NCBI GenBank assembly: GCA_947498455.1
Contig: CANMKK010000007.1
Span: forward strand, 102,077-166,076
Direction: 5' to 3'
Length of the DNA: 64,000 nt
Origin: an uncultured Aquimarina sp.
GTDB lineage: Bacteria; Bacteroidota; Bacteroidia; Flavobacteriales; Flavobacteriaceae
Under the pieces are notes generated by a model, which saw nothing but the letters and a program-made list of their open reading frames with translations, did not search any database and was not told the origin of the DNA. The position numbers and the translations under genes were made by a program. This document shows positions 56,248-63,605 of the stretch, one piece after another (the first letter of the stretch is position 1; the number at the start of each line of letters is the position of its first letter).

Positions 56248-57003
56248 TCATATAGGTGTTTTTTTCCTATTAGTAAAAACAACATTTATCGGAATAGCAG
56301 ATTTTTCTATTTCCTCTATTTTTTGTAAACCCAGCCCTACTTGCTTTTTTAGATAATAGTTTACCTCTTCCCAGCGCACATCTTTTAGAGAAAACGTATA
56401 TCTTTTTGTTGTACCTAAATCTTTTGCCAGGATATACATTCGTTTGCCAAATGATAGATTTATTGTGTTTTTAATTTCCGGTAAGGTCGCATTTACTACA
56501 CTCATACTTTCGTAACTGTATTGGGATTGAGAGGCATTATTATTTTTGATACTTAGGTGCTTGTTTAATAATAGACTATCAGTAACAACCAAGTTGTAAG
56601 TGTATTTATTTGGTTTTTCTTTTTTTAGTGTGATATCTAGATAGGTCGTTAGTTCTTTGATAATATCTTGCTTGCTCTGTGCAAGATTAGATGAGTCTCT
56701 TAGGTTTTCATATGAGACAGAAATCAAGATATTTCCTTTTTCCGCATTATCGAACCGTACCAGTAAAGAATCTTTATTCATAAGCGATGCTAAGCATCGC
56801 TTTAACCTAACATTGCTCATGGTTATTTTGGTTGGAGATATTGTTTCTGAATGTGCGGAATCAAATTGGCTTTTATTCGCTTGTAATTCTAGCAGATATT
56901 CTGGTTTCTTTATTTTTTTAGGCTCTTTAACTAACGTTTTAGAACAGGAAATAAAAAATACACTCGTGAGTATAAGGATTGTTATGATGTTATCGCGTTT
57001 CAT
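56248..57003 (-). CDS. Hypothetical lipoprotein, 251 residues
   Basis: Lipobox FISC (Cys20), then a Lys/Pro-rich spacer and a mixed alpha/beta domain (NVRLKRCLASLMNKDSLLVRF, LTTYLDITLKKEKPNKYTYNLVV). The phrases resemble short secretin/TonB STN-like repeats (FSLKDVRWEEVNYYLKKQVGLGLQKI near the C-terminus), but I cannot assign a family. It lies 42 bp after the beta-barrel gene at 57046, so the two may form a surface or envelope pair. Confidence 0.7.
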   Translation of the reverse strand: MKRDNIITILILTSVFFISCSKTLVKEPKKIKKPEYLLELQANKSQFDSAHSETISPTKITMSNVRLKRCLASLMNKDSLLVRFDNAEKGNILISVSYENLRDSSNLAQSKQDIIKELTTYLDITLKKEKPNKYTYNLVVTDSLLLNKHLSIKNNNASQSQYSYESMSVVNATLPEIKNTINLSFGKRMYILAKDLGTTKRYTFSLKDVRWEEVNYYLKKQVGLGLQKIEEIEKSAIPINVVFTNRKKTPI

Positions 57004-57045
57004 TTTTGGTTTAAGTATATAATTTCAGATGATATTGACAGTGTA

Positions 57046-57591
57046 CTATTTCCCTAAAACCCACCCTAAAGTTATATCTGCAATGGGAACAACCTGTCCT
57101 TCTACATTACTAAAGGAATATCCCACACCCAGTTCTAGCATAAGGTTAAATCTTCTGCCATAAGTCCGCTGAAATCCATATGCAGCCCCAATGGTCGCCA
57201 AGTACTCATCCTCATGTTTGATGTCTCCAATAATAGTATCTCCTGTAGTATATATAGAGGTTATCTCAAAAAAATTCGCAGAGTTGTTCTTTGTATTTTT
57301 CCCTTTTCTAATACGCCTGCTAAAATTATAGTAGTATCGATAGTAAGCCGTTAGGGTAGGAAATACTACAAACTCTACTTCCTTTTCATTATTTGAACTC
57401 TTTTCTACACTTCCTAGATCAATACCAAGTTGTATTCCGAAGGTAGTATATTTAGTAACGCTCATCTCATACTCCAGACTGGGAAATAAAACATTGGCTT
57501 TAAAAAAGTGATCTTTTACACCTGTATTGGTATTCTGAGCGGATAGCAAAGCTATACTCATCATAAAAAATACTATGATCTTTGTTTTCAT
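57046..57591 (-). CDS. Small outer-membrane beta-barrel protein
   Basis: 181 residues. Signal peptide 1-18 (ending LLSAQ). Alternating strands (YEMSVTKYTTFGIQLGID, FPTLTAYYRYYYNFSRR, EYLATIGAAYGFQRTYGRRFNLMLELGVGYSF) give an eight-stranded barrel-like pattern. No binding motif. First gene before the lipoprotein at 56248. Confidence 0.72.
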   Translation of the reverse strand: MKTKIIVFFMMSIALLSAQNTNTGVKDHFFKANVLFPSLEYEMSVTKYTTFGIQLGIDLGSVEKSSNNEKEVEFVVFPTLTAYYRYYYNFSRRIRKGKNTKNNSANFFEITSIYTTGDTIIGDIKHEDEYLATIGAAYGFQRTYGRRFNLMLELGVGYSFSNVEGQVVPIADITLGWVLGK

Positions 57592-57766
57592 TGCTTTTTA
57601 TTCTTATAAATTATTCTATTCCTATTTATGTCATAAAAAGATGATTTGTTACCCTATTTTCTAAAAAAAATTACATATTAATTCCCCAATACCCAATACA
57701 AGCACGTAGATGGTATGTTATAAACCGATATGTTTTTGATTTGATACGTAAGTCAGATACTTTTTT

Positions 57767-57894
57767 ACTTTATATCAGCTTTCAGGTATCGGATATTAGC
57801 AATTAGCTCTTAGCATTTAGATATAGTATGTATCATTCCTACCCTTCGAATTTTTTAAGTATGAGTTTCACCTATTCATTTTTACTTAATACTC
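57767..57894. repeat. Intergenic direct repeat, copy A
   Basis: Begins ACTTTATATC, contains TTTCAGGTATCGGATATTAGC and the block from GATATAGTATGTATCATTCC to TTACTTAATACTC. It differs from copy B mainly by a short insertion present in B. Confidence 0.85.
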
Positions 57895-57922
57895 AATACT
57901 AACTCTACTTTCTGCACATTCA

Positions 57923-57942
57923 CCCTTCGACTCCGCTCAGGG
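57923..57942. repeat. 20-mer CCCTTCGACTCCGCTCAGGG, copy 1
   Basis: Identical to 63483-63502. GC-rich against the AT-rich background, with CCCT/AGGG inverted ends. This sequence is a familiar dispersed intergenic word in Flavobacteria. Confidence 0.75.
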
Positions 57943-58044
57943 TTCGAATCATTTAATTTATAATTCTAATTTTTTTCCACTTTGTACTTAATACTCATTT
58001 TTCACTTTTACATTTTGAGTTTATCATTTTACATTTAGAAATCT

Positions 58045-58195
58045 ACTTTATATCCGCTTTCAGGTATCGGATATTAGCGGTTAGCAATTAGCTCTTAGCA
58101 TTTGATATTTTTGAGTTTTAGATATAGTATGTATCATTCCAACTCTTCGAATTTTTTAAGTACGAGTTTCACCTATTCATTTTTACTTAATACTC
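58045..58195. repeat. Intergenic direct repeat, copy B
   Basis: Second copy of the 57767 repeat with an extra GGTTAGC and about 15 bp (GATATTTTTGAGTTTTA) inserted. It is followed by short tandem ACTCTGT units. Confidence 0.85.
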
Positions 58196-58208
58196 TGTAC
58201 TCTGTACT

Positions 58209-58588
58209 CTATATAGTAATGGTATCGATTTGACCTAGTTTCGTAATTACTTTTTGCGTGGTTATTTTATACCCTGTATCTCGTATGATCATGATATACT
58301 CATTCTCCGGTGATAGGTATATGTCAGTTTTTGGAGTATTGATCAAAAACTGTTCATAGGGTATCGCCTGATTTTTATGCTTTTCAAATTCTTCTCGGAT
58401 GTAAAACTGAAGTAGCTTATTCTTGCTGTTCTCTTGGTTACAGACGACCTCTATTCTCTTTTTTCCCAGTTCGATATGCAAGTATTCATGAGTTGTAGGA
58501 TATATGAGGGTTAAATCATAGATCCCTTTAAACCTTTGGGAGGTATATAACTCATAATCCTATATAATAATTGTTGTTCTTGTTTCAT
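58209..58588 (-). pseudogene. Broken hypothetical gene with a duplicated start region
   Basis: A 90-residue frame (58209-58481) opens only at a TTG and continues upstream without ATG to a TAG at 58560. The upstream part is coding-like (FKGIYDLTLIYPTTHEYLHIEL). An ATG at 58588 with 12 codons identical to the start of the gene at 56053 lies in another frame. The locus therefore looks like a duplicated leader joined to a different body by a frameshift. No function recognised. Confidence 0.55.
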
Positions 58589-58798
58589 TGTTTTTTTAGT
58601 TGGTCTACAGTAGTTGGAGGTTACAGCGCATTTTATTTCATTGAAATATAACTTTTCTAAAGAGCCTATAAGTCATTCTTAGCTAATAAGAATAGTATTT
58701 TATCTCACTCTATGTTCAATGAAAAATCTTTTTTTAGAAATTTGAACTAAACTTAATTGTTTACATTTGCTCTCATTCAAAGTTAATAATTGGTGCAT

Positions 58799-59110
58799 AT
58801 GTTTTTTAAATTGAAAATCATATTTGAGTTTTATAAAAAATTTATTTTAACCCTAATTTTGATAACAATAGTACCTTTAATATATAAAGAAGATACACCC
58901 TTATTATTCTTCTTCTTTATTAAACTTTTTGTCTTTTTAGTTTTAAAATTATGGTGGAGTTTTATGGATATTATTTATAAAGAAAAATTCATTTTTTATC
59001 AAAATCTAGGAATCCATAGTAATGTATTGTTTATAGTAGCATTCATTTTTGATATTATTCTTACTCCATTCATTTTTTACGGGTTTAAACATATACTGAG
59101 ATGGTTTTAG
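58799..59110 (+). CDS. Small membrane protein paired with an ABC ATPase
   Basis: 106-codon frame; the ATG at 58799 gives 103 residues (upstream TTG/GTG are less likely). About three hydrophobic helices (16-31, 36-55, 78-97), rich in Phe and Lys. It overlaps the ABC ATPase gene by 10 bp, so they are translated together. It may be a membrane subunit that docks the ATPase, although it is far smaller than a normal permease. Not recognised as a family. Confidence 0.65.
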   Translation: MFFKLKIIFEFYKKFILTLILITIVPLIYKEDTPLLFFFFIKLFVFLVLKLWWSFMDIIYKEKFIFYQNLGIHSNVLFIVAFIFDIILTPFIFYGFKHILRWF

Positions 59111-59754
59111 AGGTTGATAATGTTGAACTTTCATTTAATAAGGAATTCATTCTTAATGGCATATATATCAAAGCAGAAAAAGGTAAAATAACTGGTATTC
59201 TAGGAAAGAATGGAAGCGGCAAAAGTAGCTTATTAAAAATCATATTTGGAATCTTAAATCCTCAAAACAAATTAATTAGAATTAATAACCAACCTAAAAT
59301 AAAACCGCTATACTTATCTGGAAAAATAAAATATTTATCCCAGAAAGATATTTTACCAAATCATGTTACATGTATACAATCCTTTAATATATTTAGGATA
59401 AACTGGAGTCAATTTGAGCTTTGTTTTCCTACATTTAAAAAATATAAAAACCAAAAAATAAGTAATCTATCAGGTGGAGAGAGAAGGGTCCTAGAAACTT
59501 ATCTCCTTCTAAAGACATCTGGTGAAATTCTTTTACTAGATGAACCCTTTTCAAATATTGCTCCACTATATATAGAAACTTTCATAAGTCTCTTACATGA
59601 AGAAAAGAAAAGTAAAATTATTCTATTAACTGATCACATGTATCGATATATACTCAATATTTCAGATTCTATATATCTCATAGATAATAATGTGTCACGA
59701 AGAATTACTAATCACAATGATTTAATTCAATATGGATATGTAACTAGCCTTTAG
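59101..59754 (+). CDS. ABC transporter ATP-binding protein
   Basis: 217 residues, one nucleotide-binding domain. Walker A GKNGSGKS at 35-42, signature LSGGE at 123-127, Walker B ILLLDEP at 143-149 and the switch His179 in TDHM are all intact. The only membrane partner is the overlapping small protein upstream. Its gene converges on the minus-strand peptide operon and may supply its exporter or self-protection, as small ABC units do in bacteriocin clusters; that link is inferred from position. Confidence 0.9.
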   Translation: MVLEVDNVELSFNKEFILNGIYIKAEKGKITGILGKNGSGKSSLLKIIFGILNPQNKLIRINNQPKIKPLYLSGKIKYLSQKDILPNHVTCIQSFNIFRINWSQFELCFPTFKKYKNQKISNLSGGERRVLETYLLLKTSGEILLLDEPFSNIAPLYIETFISLLHEEKKSKIILLTDHMYRYILNISDSIYLIDNNVSRRITNHNDLIQYGYVTSL

Positions 59755-59912
59755 AATTAATAAAAACAACCTATTTCAGAATCTCTTTTATTCTATTACT
59801 AAAATAATCTTTATGAGAACGATTATATCCCGAAAAGTAATCCAAAGGTTGCTCTTTATCAATAAAAACTAAGTATATAAATATTCGTCTTCAGACACCT
59901 GTAATCAACTCT

Positions 59913-59944
59913 AAAACAGAGGCGTACAACGATTGCACACCTCT
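59913..59944 (-). terminator. Intrinsic terminator closing the minus-strand peptide operon
   Basis: AGAGGCGTACAA (59918-59929) pairs with TTGCACACCTCT (59933-59944), 12 bp with two mismatches that become G-U pairs in the minus-strand RNA, followed there by TTTT. It is 21 bp after the last gene. Confidence 0.8.
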
Positions 59945-59964
59945 ATTAAAACTTTATTCTTCTT

Positions 59965-60180
59965 TTACTGAAGGCTCTCTTTTCTATTCAGAAAGTGCTT
60001 TGCCAGGTATATTAGCCCACCAATTACGGGAAATAATAGTATTAGTAAAATCCAAATAAATAAACTGGTCGATTTTTCATTTTTAATAACAAAATACAAT
60101 GCTGTAAGTGTTATTAAGGCGTATACCATTGAAACACCTATTACACCAGTTGGTCCCATAATTCCTAGAGAAATATTCAT
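59965..60180 (-). CDS. Small PLDc_N-like membrane protein, tandem copy B
   Basis: 71 residues, two membrane helices. The middle reads YFVIKNEKSTSLFIWILLILLFPVIGGLIYLAKHF, the pattern of the phospholipase-D nuclease N-terminal-like domain (a membrane hairpin with a W-x5-P-x2-G-x3-Y core). Such mini-proteins often sit in bacteriocin and exporter clusters, where some are suspected immunity proteins. Highly similar to the protein at 60432, including 68 bp of identical DNA. Confidence 0.8.
   Translation of the reverse strand: MNISLGIMGPTGVIGVSMVYALITLTALYFVIKNEKSTSLFIWILLILLFPVIGGLIYLAKHFLNRKESLQ
60035..60102 (-). repeat. 68-bp identical block, tandem copy B
   Basis: Every base of 60035-60102 equals 60502-60569. 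Third codon positions are also conserved, so the duplication is recent or kept uniform by gene conversion. Confidence 0.85.
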
Positions 60181-60238
60181 ATTTTAATTGTTAAAGGTTA
60201 TTAGCACTAAGAAACCAAATATTTATAGTCTCTTACTA

Positions 60239-60427
60239 CTATTTTTTCACTAACCTATACATTAATAGGCTACTAAAAGTTAATAAAATAATAAAACCCG
60301 ATAAACTGCATACAATTTTCCAAGTCTCTTTATTACCTATATTTCCAGATACTATATTTAAGAAAATAATAAATGAAGAAATAGTAAGTAAAAAAACGAT
60401 AATAGATGTTATAATTTTTGCTTTCAT
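60239..60427 (-). CDS. Tiny two-helix membrane protein
   Basis: 62 residues: helix 1 about 5-27, helix 2 about 38-57, Lys at both ends. It sits between the two PLDc_N-like copies, 4 bp after the first, and so is translated with them. Not recognised. Size and context would fit an immunity or holin-like role, but nothing in the sequence proves this. Confidence 0.65.
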   Translation of the reverse strand: MKAKIITSIIVFLLTISSFIIFLNIVSGNIGNKETWKIVCSLSGFIILLTFSSLLMYRLVKK

Positions 60428-60431
60428 ATTT

Positions 60432-60647
60432 TTACTGAAGACTCTCTTTTTTGTTTAAAAAGTGTTTCGCCAGATATATGAATCCCCCAACCACGGGAAA
60501 GAATAGTATTAGTAAAATCCAAATAAATAAACTGGTCGATTTTTCATTTTTAATAACAAAATACAATGCCGTAAGTGTTATTAAAACATATACTATTGAA
60601 AGAGCCATTACGCCAGTTGGTCCTATAATTCCGAGAGAAAAATTCAT
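60432..60647 (-). CDS. Small PLDc_N-like membrane protein, tandem copy A
   Basis: 71 residues, differing from copy B (59965-60180) at about a dozen positions. The N-terminal GPTG, central NEKSTSLFIWILLI and C-terminal KKESLQ are shared. Two membrane helices. It lies 48 bp after the zinc-ribbon gene in the same operon. Duplicated immunity-like genes can arise by selection for dosage or for diversified protection. Confidence 0.8.
   Translation of the reverse strand: MNFSLGIIGPTGVMALSIVYVLITLTALYFVIKNEKSTSLFIWILLILFFPVVGGFIYLAKHFLNKKESLQ
60502..60569 (-). repeat. 68-bp identical block, tandem copy A
   Basis: Partner of 60035-60102, 467 bp away in the same orientation. Confidence 0.85.
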
Positions 60648-60695
60648 ATTTTAATTGTTAATGATTATTATACTAAAAGATCAATGTCTTGCTTT

Positions 60696-60944
60696 TTATT
60701 GATGAATATGCGCTTCCCATAGATTTTTGAAATTATTAATACGTAACTTTATGTTACCACATTCTCCACAAATATCTGTTAATAATTCACCCTTTTCAAT
60801 TTGATCAAATAACTTATCTTTCGATTTTGTTATTTGTACAGTTAGATTTTTTTTGATATTTCCATGACCGTACTCTACAATTTTAACGTTGCGAATAATT
60901 TTATTTGACCCACAATTTTTACAAGTTAAATCCGGATTAATCAT
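60696..60944 (-). CDS. Zinc-ribbon protein, 82 residues
   Basis: Two Cys pairs, CKNCGS (residues 8-13) and CGECGN (about 58-63), form a four-Cys zinc ribbon split by a charged helical stretch. No signal peptide, so cytosolic. It lies 23 bp after the membrane gene at 60968. A regulator or assembly factor is possible. Not recognised as a named family. Confidence 0.7.
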   Translation of the reverse strand: MINPDLTCKNCGSNKIIRNVKIVEYGHGNIKKNLTVQITKSKDKLFDQIEKGELLTDICGECGNIKLRINNFKNLWEAHIHQ

Positions 60945-60967
60945 AATTAGTAATTTTAAGATTGATA

Positions 60968-61543
60968 TTAAATTGAATCAAAAACATTTAAAGTTGAAAT
61001 ATAAAAACCAACTATCATAACCATACTTAGAAGGGTAATGTCAAGATAATTTTTATTCTTTAAAGATGTGTTAATTCCAAACACTATTCCCGTAAAACTA
61101 ATCATTACAACATTAATAATACCTTCATAATAATACCATTGACTATTTTTTAAGCTATTAATTATATTGTTAAAATCAGTTATTTGATATACCGCTTTAT
61201 CAAAGAATACAACGGACAATCCAAATTTAATTAATTCAAAAATAATTAAAACAATTATAGAAGAAATAATACTATTTATTAAGTTAGTCGTACTGATTCT
61301 AATATCAAAAATTTGGATCAAAAAATAAGCTATAAAGGAGATAACAATTACCACTATTATTGAAAACACAGAACTAGTTACTAAGCTAACATAACTTGAA
61401 AGTTTTGCTGATCCAACAATATCTTTATCAAGTACATTTAGGATGCTATTTATTCGGTAAGCTCCAAAAGCAATCAATGTTATCAGATATACTAAGAGAG
61501 TTAATACGTATTCTGAAACCTTTTTTCCTGTTTTTTGTTTCAT
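60968..61543 (-). CDS. Polytopic membrane protein, Yip1-like in outline
   Basis: 191 residues with five to six membrane helices (about 12-30, 50-76, 82-108, 140-160, 167-186). It overlaps the SpoIIM-like gene by 4 bp. The topology resembles Yip1-type or permease-like subunits seen beside SpoIIM/DUF95 proteins, but no motif fixes it. It could be the membrane half of a transporter whose ATPase is encoded at 59101. Confidence 0.65.
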   Translation of the reverse strand: MKQKTGKKVSEYVLTLLVYLITLIAFGAYRINSILNVLDKDIVGSAKLSSYVSLVTSSVFSIIVVIVISFIAYFLIQIFDIRISTTNLINSIISSIIVLIIFELIKFGLSVVFFDKAVYQITDFNNIINSLKNSQWYYYEGIINVVMISFTGIVFGINTSLKNKNYLDITLLSMVMIVGFYISTLNVFDSI

Positions 61544-62049
61544 AGAGTTTCGATTATGGATGCTATAAATAATAGCGATATTGGTAGTATGAACTGATTT
61601 ATTTCGGGAATCATTAGGCGGTTCACTTTTTTATATAAAAGAACTTCTTTAAAAAATAGAAAACCTTTGAGTCCAATTTTAGAAAATAATATTAGTCCTA
61701 TTATTTCGAATGGGATATGTTTTGAAAAATATAGGATATCTTCAATATGTAAAATTCTAAGAGCTAATACATATACTATACCTAGAAGATAACCATTCCA
61801 AAAAAGCACTAGAATTGTTGCCAACCCACCTGATAAAAAACCGAATATAGAAAGAATCGCCCCAACAAATAGGTTATTAAAAAATATATCCAAAAAATCA
61901 AACCCAGTATCAATTACTTTCATTTCATCATAGGAGATTTTATATGTTGACTTACATTCTTTATTTTGGGTTGAATTGTTTCTTTGAATTACAGAATAGT
62001 ATACAAATCCAATAAGGATAATAAAAAAAGCAAAAATACTATTCCTCAT
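61540..62049 (-). CDS. SpoIIM/DUF95-like membrane protein
   Basis: 169 residues, about five membrane helices. The segment NNLFVGAILSIFGFLSGGLATILVLFWNGYLLGIV (about 58-92) carries the SpoIIM pattern: Asn, Gly-rich helix, then an Asn-Gly turn into the next helix. DUF95 proteins are a constant part of circular bacteriocin loci such as enterocin AS-48 and carnocyclin, and also occur near M48 and ABC genes. It overlaps the M48 gene by 4 bp. Classification is from motif memory and is fairly good. Confidence 0.75.
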   Translation of the reverse strand: MRNSIFAFFIILIGFVYYSVIQRNNSTQNKECKSTYKISYDEMKVIDTGFDFLDIFFNNLFVGAILSIFGFLSGGLATILVLFWNGYLLGIVYVLALRILHIEDILYFSKHIPFEIIGLILFSKIGLKGFLFFKEVLLYKKVNRLMIPEINQFILPISLLFIASIIETL

Positions 62050-62906
62050 TTTTTAATGTTTTCAATTCTTTTTAAAAGACTAGGATGGGTAATCCCTCCT
62101 TTTGCTACATCTCCATCACTTATAGCATCTAGTTCTAACAAGGCTTTTTCGAATTTTTTAACCCCTACAATTTTTGATGCAAATGAATCTGCTTCAAACT
62201 CCAATTTATATTGGATTTTTCCAGGGATATACCAAAAAAACAAACCAATGATTACTCCTAAAACAAAAATGGTTAGTGGTTCATATATTGAGGATTCCAC
62301 TCCCTTTAAATAATACTGCCGTAGAAAAAAAGCTATTAAAGATGCTAGAGAAAGAAACGTATTGACGAAATATAATTTCGCAAGATGGTTTAGTTTTAAA
62401 TGACCTACCTCGTGATAAATTATGGATAATAGGCCTTCTTCTGTCATTTTATTTTTAAGATTTTCTCCTATTAAAATGGTTTTAGAAAAAGGTAATACCC
62501 CTGTAGCATAAGCATTCACTATATTTCCTTTAATTATAATCACGTTATAGTCAAATCCTTTTTCTTTAATTATTCCTTCTAGTTCTTGGTTTTTCGAATA
62601 TTCTTTTTTTGAAAAAATGTACTTAATAGGAGATATAATAAAATCGTAACTCGGTATTAATGATATCAAGAATAGAGAAAACAATAAAATCGTATAAGAG
62701 GAATCTAAATACGTATCAATTAACCAAAAAGAAAAGGTAATTAGTAATGCCAGAACCAGAGATTCTAAAACTAAAAATTTAGGTTTTAGTTCTATGTTTC
62801 TTTTTATATTTTCTTTATAGTACAATGAAGCTAATACAACCAGAGTAATTCTTACAAAGTTAATTCCTGCTATTAAAACGATTGATGAAAAAAAATAATT
62901 TATCAT
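62046..62906 (-). CDS. M48-family membrane metallopeptidase
   Basis: 286 residues. HEVGH at 165-169 is the zinc motif, and EFEAD (Glu236, Asp240) supplies the third ligand as in HtpX/Ste24-type M48 enzymes. Helices at about 3-30, 46-65, 72-92, 175-200 and 210-228 place the active site at the membrane. First large gene after the glycine-zipper peptide, 155 bp away, so maturation of that peptide is an attractive but unproven role. Confidence 0.88.
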   Translation of the reverse strand: MINYFFSSIVLIAGINFVRITLVVLASLYYKENIKRNIELKPKFLVLESLVLALLITFSFWLIDTYLDSSYTILLFSLFLISLIPSYDFIISPIKYIFSKKEYSKNQELEGIIKEKGFDYNVIIIKGNIVNAYATGVLPFSKTILIGENLKNKMTEEGLLSIIYHEVGHLKLNHLAKLYFVNTFLSLASLIAFFLRQYYLKGVESSIYEPLTIFVLGVIIGLFFWYIPGKIQYKLEFEADSFASKIVGVKKFEKALLELDAISDGDVAKGGITHPSLLKRIENIKK

Positions 62907-62921
62907 AAGTATTAAAATAAA

Positions 62922-63058
62922 ATAAAGGTGTCTAAAAAATCTATCACCACATTATATGTCGCAATGAGTTTATCAAAGGTACTAGGAAAAATGATCTGTT
63001 AAGAACTCCGATAAACTGTTTTTTTTATACTAGTGATTCATTTTTAGACACCCTTTAT
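62922..63058 (-). repeat. Long inverted repeat between peptide gene and M48 gene
   Basis: AATAAAGGTGTCTAAAAAATC (62922-62941) faces an imperfect complement, GATTCATTTTTAGACACC with CTTTATT (63035-63058). Inner segments GTTTATC/GATAAAC also pair. The 137-bp unit can fold into one stem in the minus-strand RNA right after the peptide stop, as an attenuator or processing site would. It could also be a degenerate mobile palindrome. Confidence 0.6.
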
Positions 63059-63061
63059 TGA

Positions 63062-63343
63062 TTAAAGAGCTCCTAATCCAGCACCAATTGCTAACCCAAT
63101 AGGACCACCTACAATGGCTCCTATTTCGCCGCCAATTTTTGCACCTGCCCAAGCTGCACCAGCACCGCCTAAGGTTGCACCAGCAGCTTGCGCAAATACC
63201 TGAGGAGCCCCATCGTCTGCACCCATCCCACTTACAATAGCCCAACCAGCTTGAGCAGAAGTCGTTTCTTTTACTGAATTAACAGATAATAAAAATCCTA
63301 CACTAAGAATTAATCCAAAAATTGCTTTCTTTTTATTTTTCAT
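63062..63343 (-). CDS. Secreted glycine-zipper peptide, bacteriocin-like
   Basis: 93 residues. A basic, hydrophobic N-terminus (1-24) and the site SAQA (29-32) make a Sec signal, giving a mature peptide of about 61 residues starting GWAIVSG. Residues 54-93 are almost only Gly, Ala, Ile and Leu with many GxxxG spacings (GGAGAAWAGAKIGGEIG, GGPIGLAIGAG), a membrane-inserting helix pair like pore-forming class II and circular bacteriocins. The gene heads the operon with M48 and DUF95 genes. An envelope structural glycine-zipper protein is the main alternative. Confidence 0.72.
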   Translation of the reverse strand: MKNKKKAIFGLILSVGFLLSVNSVKETTSAQAGWAIVSGMGADDGAPQVFAQAAGATLGGAGAAWAGAKIGGEIGAIVGGPIGLAIGAGLGAL

Positions 63344-63482
63344 GTTTTTAATTTTATAATAATTTGTTACCTACTCTATTTATTTAAGGCTTTTCGGTTT
63401 CCTCCTTACGTCGCGCAACGGTTTTTTATATAGGTTTACTTAGCTGTTATAATTACTAAGTTGTTTACATTTCTACTGCTCG

Positions 63483-63502
63483 CCCTTCGACTCCGCTCAG
63501 GG
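63483..63502. repeat. 20-mer CCCTTCGACTCCGCTCAGGG, copy 2
   Basis: Identical to 57923-57942, here extended by G and C into GCCC/GGGC ends. It is in the short intergenic stretch between the sigma factor and the peptide gene. Confidence 0.75.
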
Positions 63503-63605
63503 CACTAGTTTTTGAGTTGCAAAGTCATTAAGATGTACGATTCAGGGACTAACTTTTCACTTTTCACCTCATACTCTGTACTCATTACTCCCTACATCAT
63601 TCTTT

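Larger units (their letters stand above)
57592..58208. other. 617-bp repeat-rich intergenic region
   Basis: No gene. Two copies of a 130-150 bp repeat (57767-57894 and 58045-58195) lie in direct order. Between them is the 20-mer CCCTTCGACTCCGCTCAGGG (57923-57942), which recurs at 63483-63502, and T-rich words such as TTACTTAATACTC occur several times. Confidence 0.75.

Noticed and set aside
57941..57951. GGTTCGAATC, resembling the T-arm of a tRNA
   Set aside because: No acceptor stem, anticodon arm or D-arm can be built around it; it is the edge of a dispersed repeat.
57767..58195. Direct repeats as a possible CRISPR array
   Set aside because: Only two long copies with a spacer of about 150 bp and no cas gene; repeat length and spacing do not fit.
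63030..63245. A 71-codon Cys/Trp-rich frame overlapping the glycine-zipper peptide gene
   Set aside because: It is the shifted reading of Gly/Ala codons of the real gene and runs through the stop and hairpin region; no start signal or context supports it.
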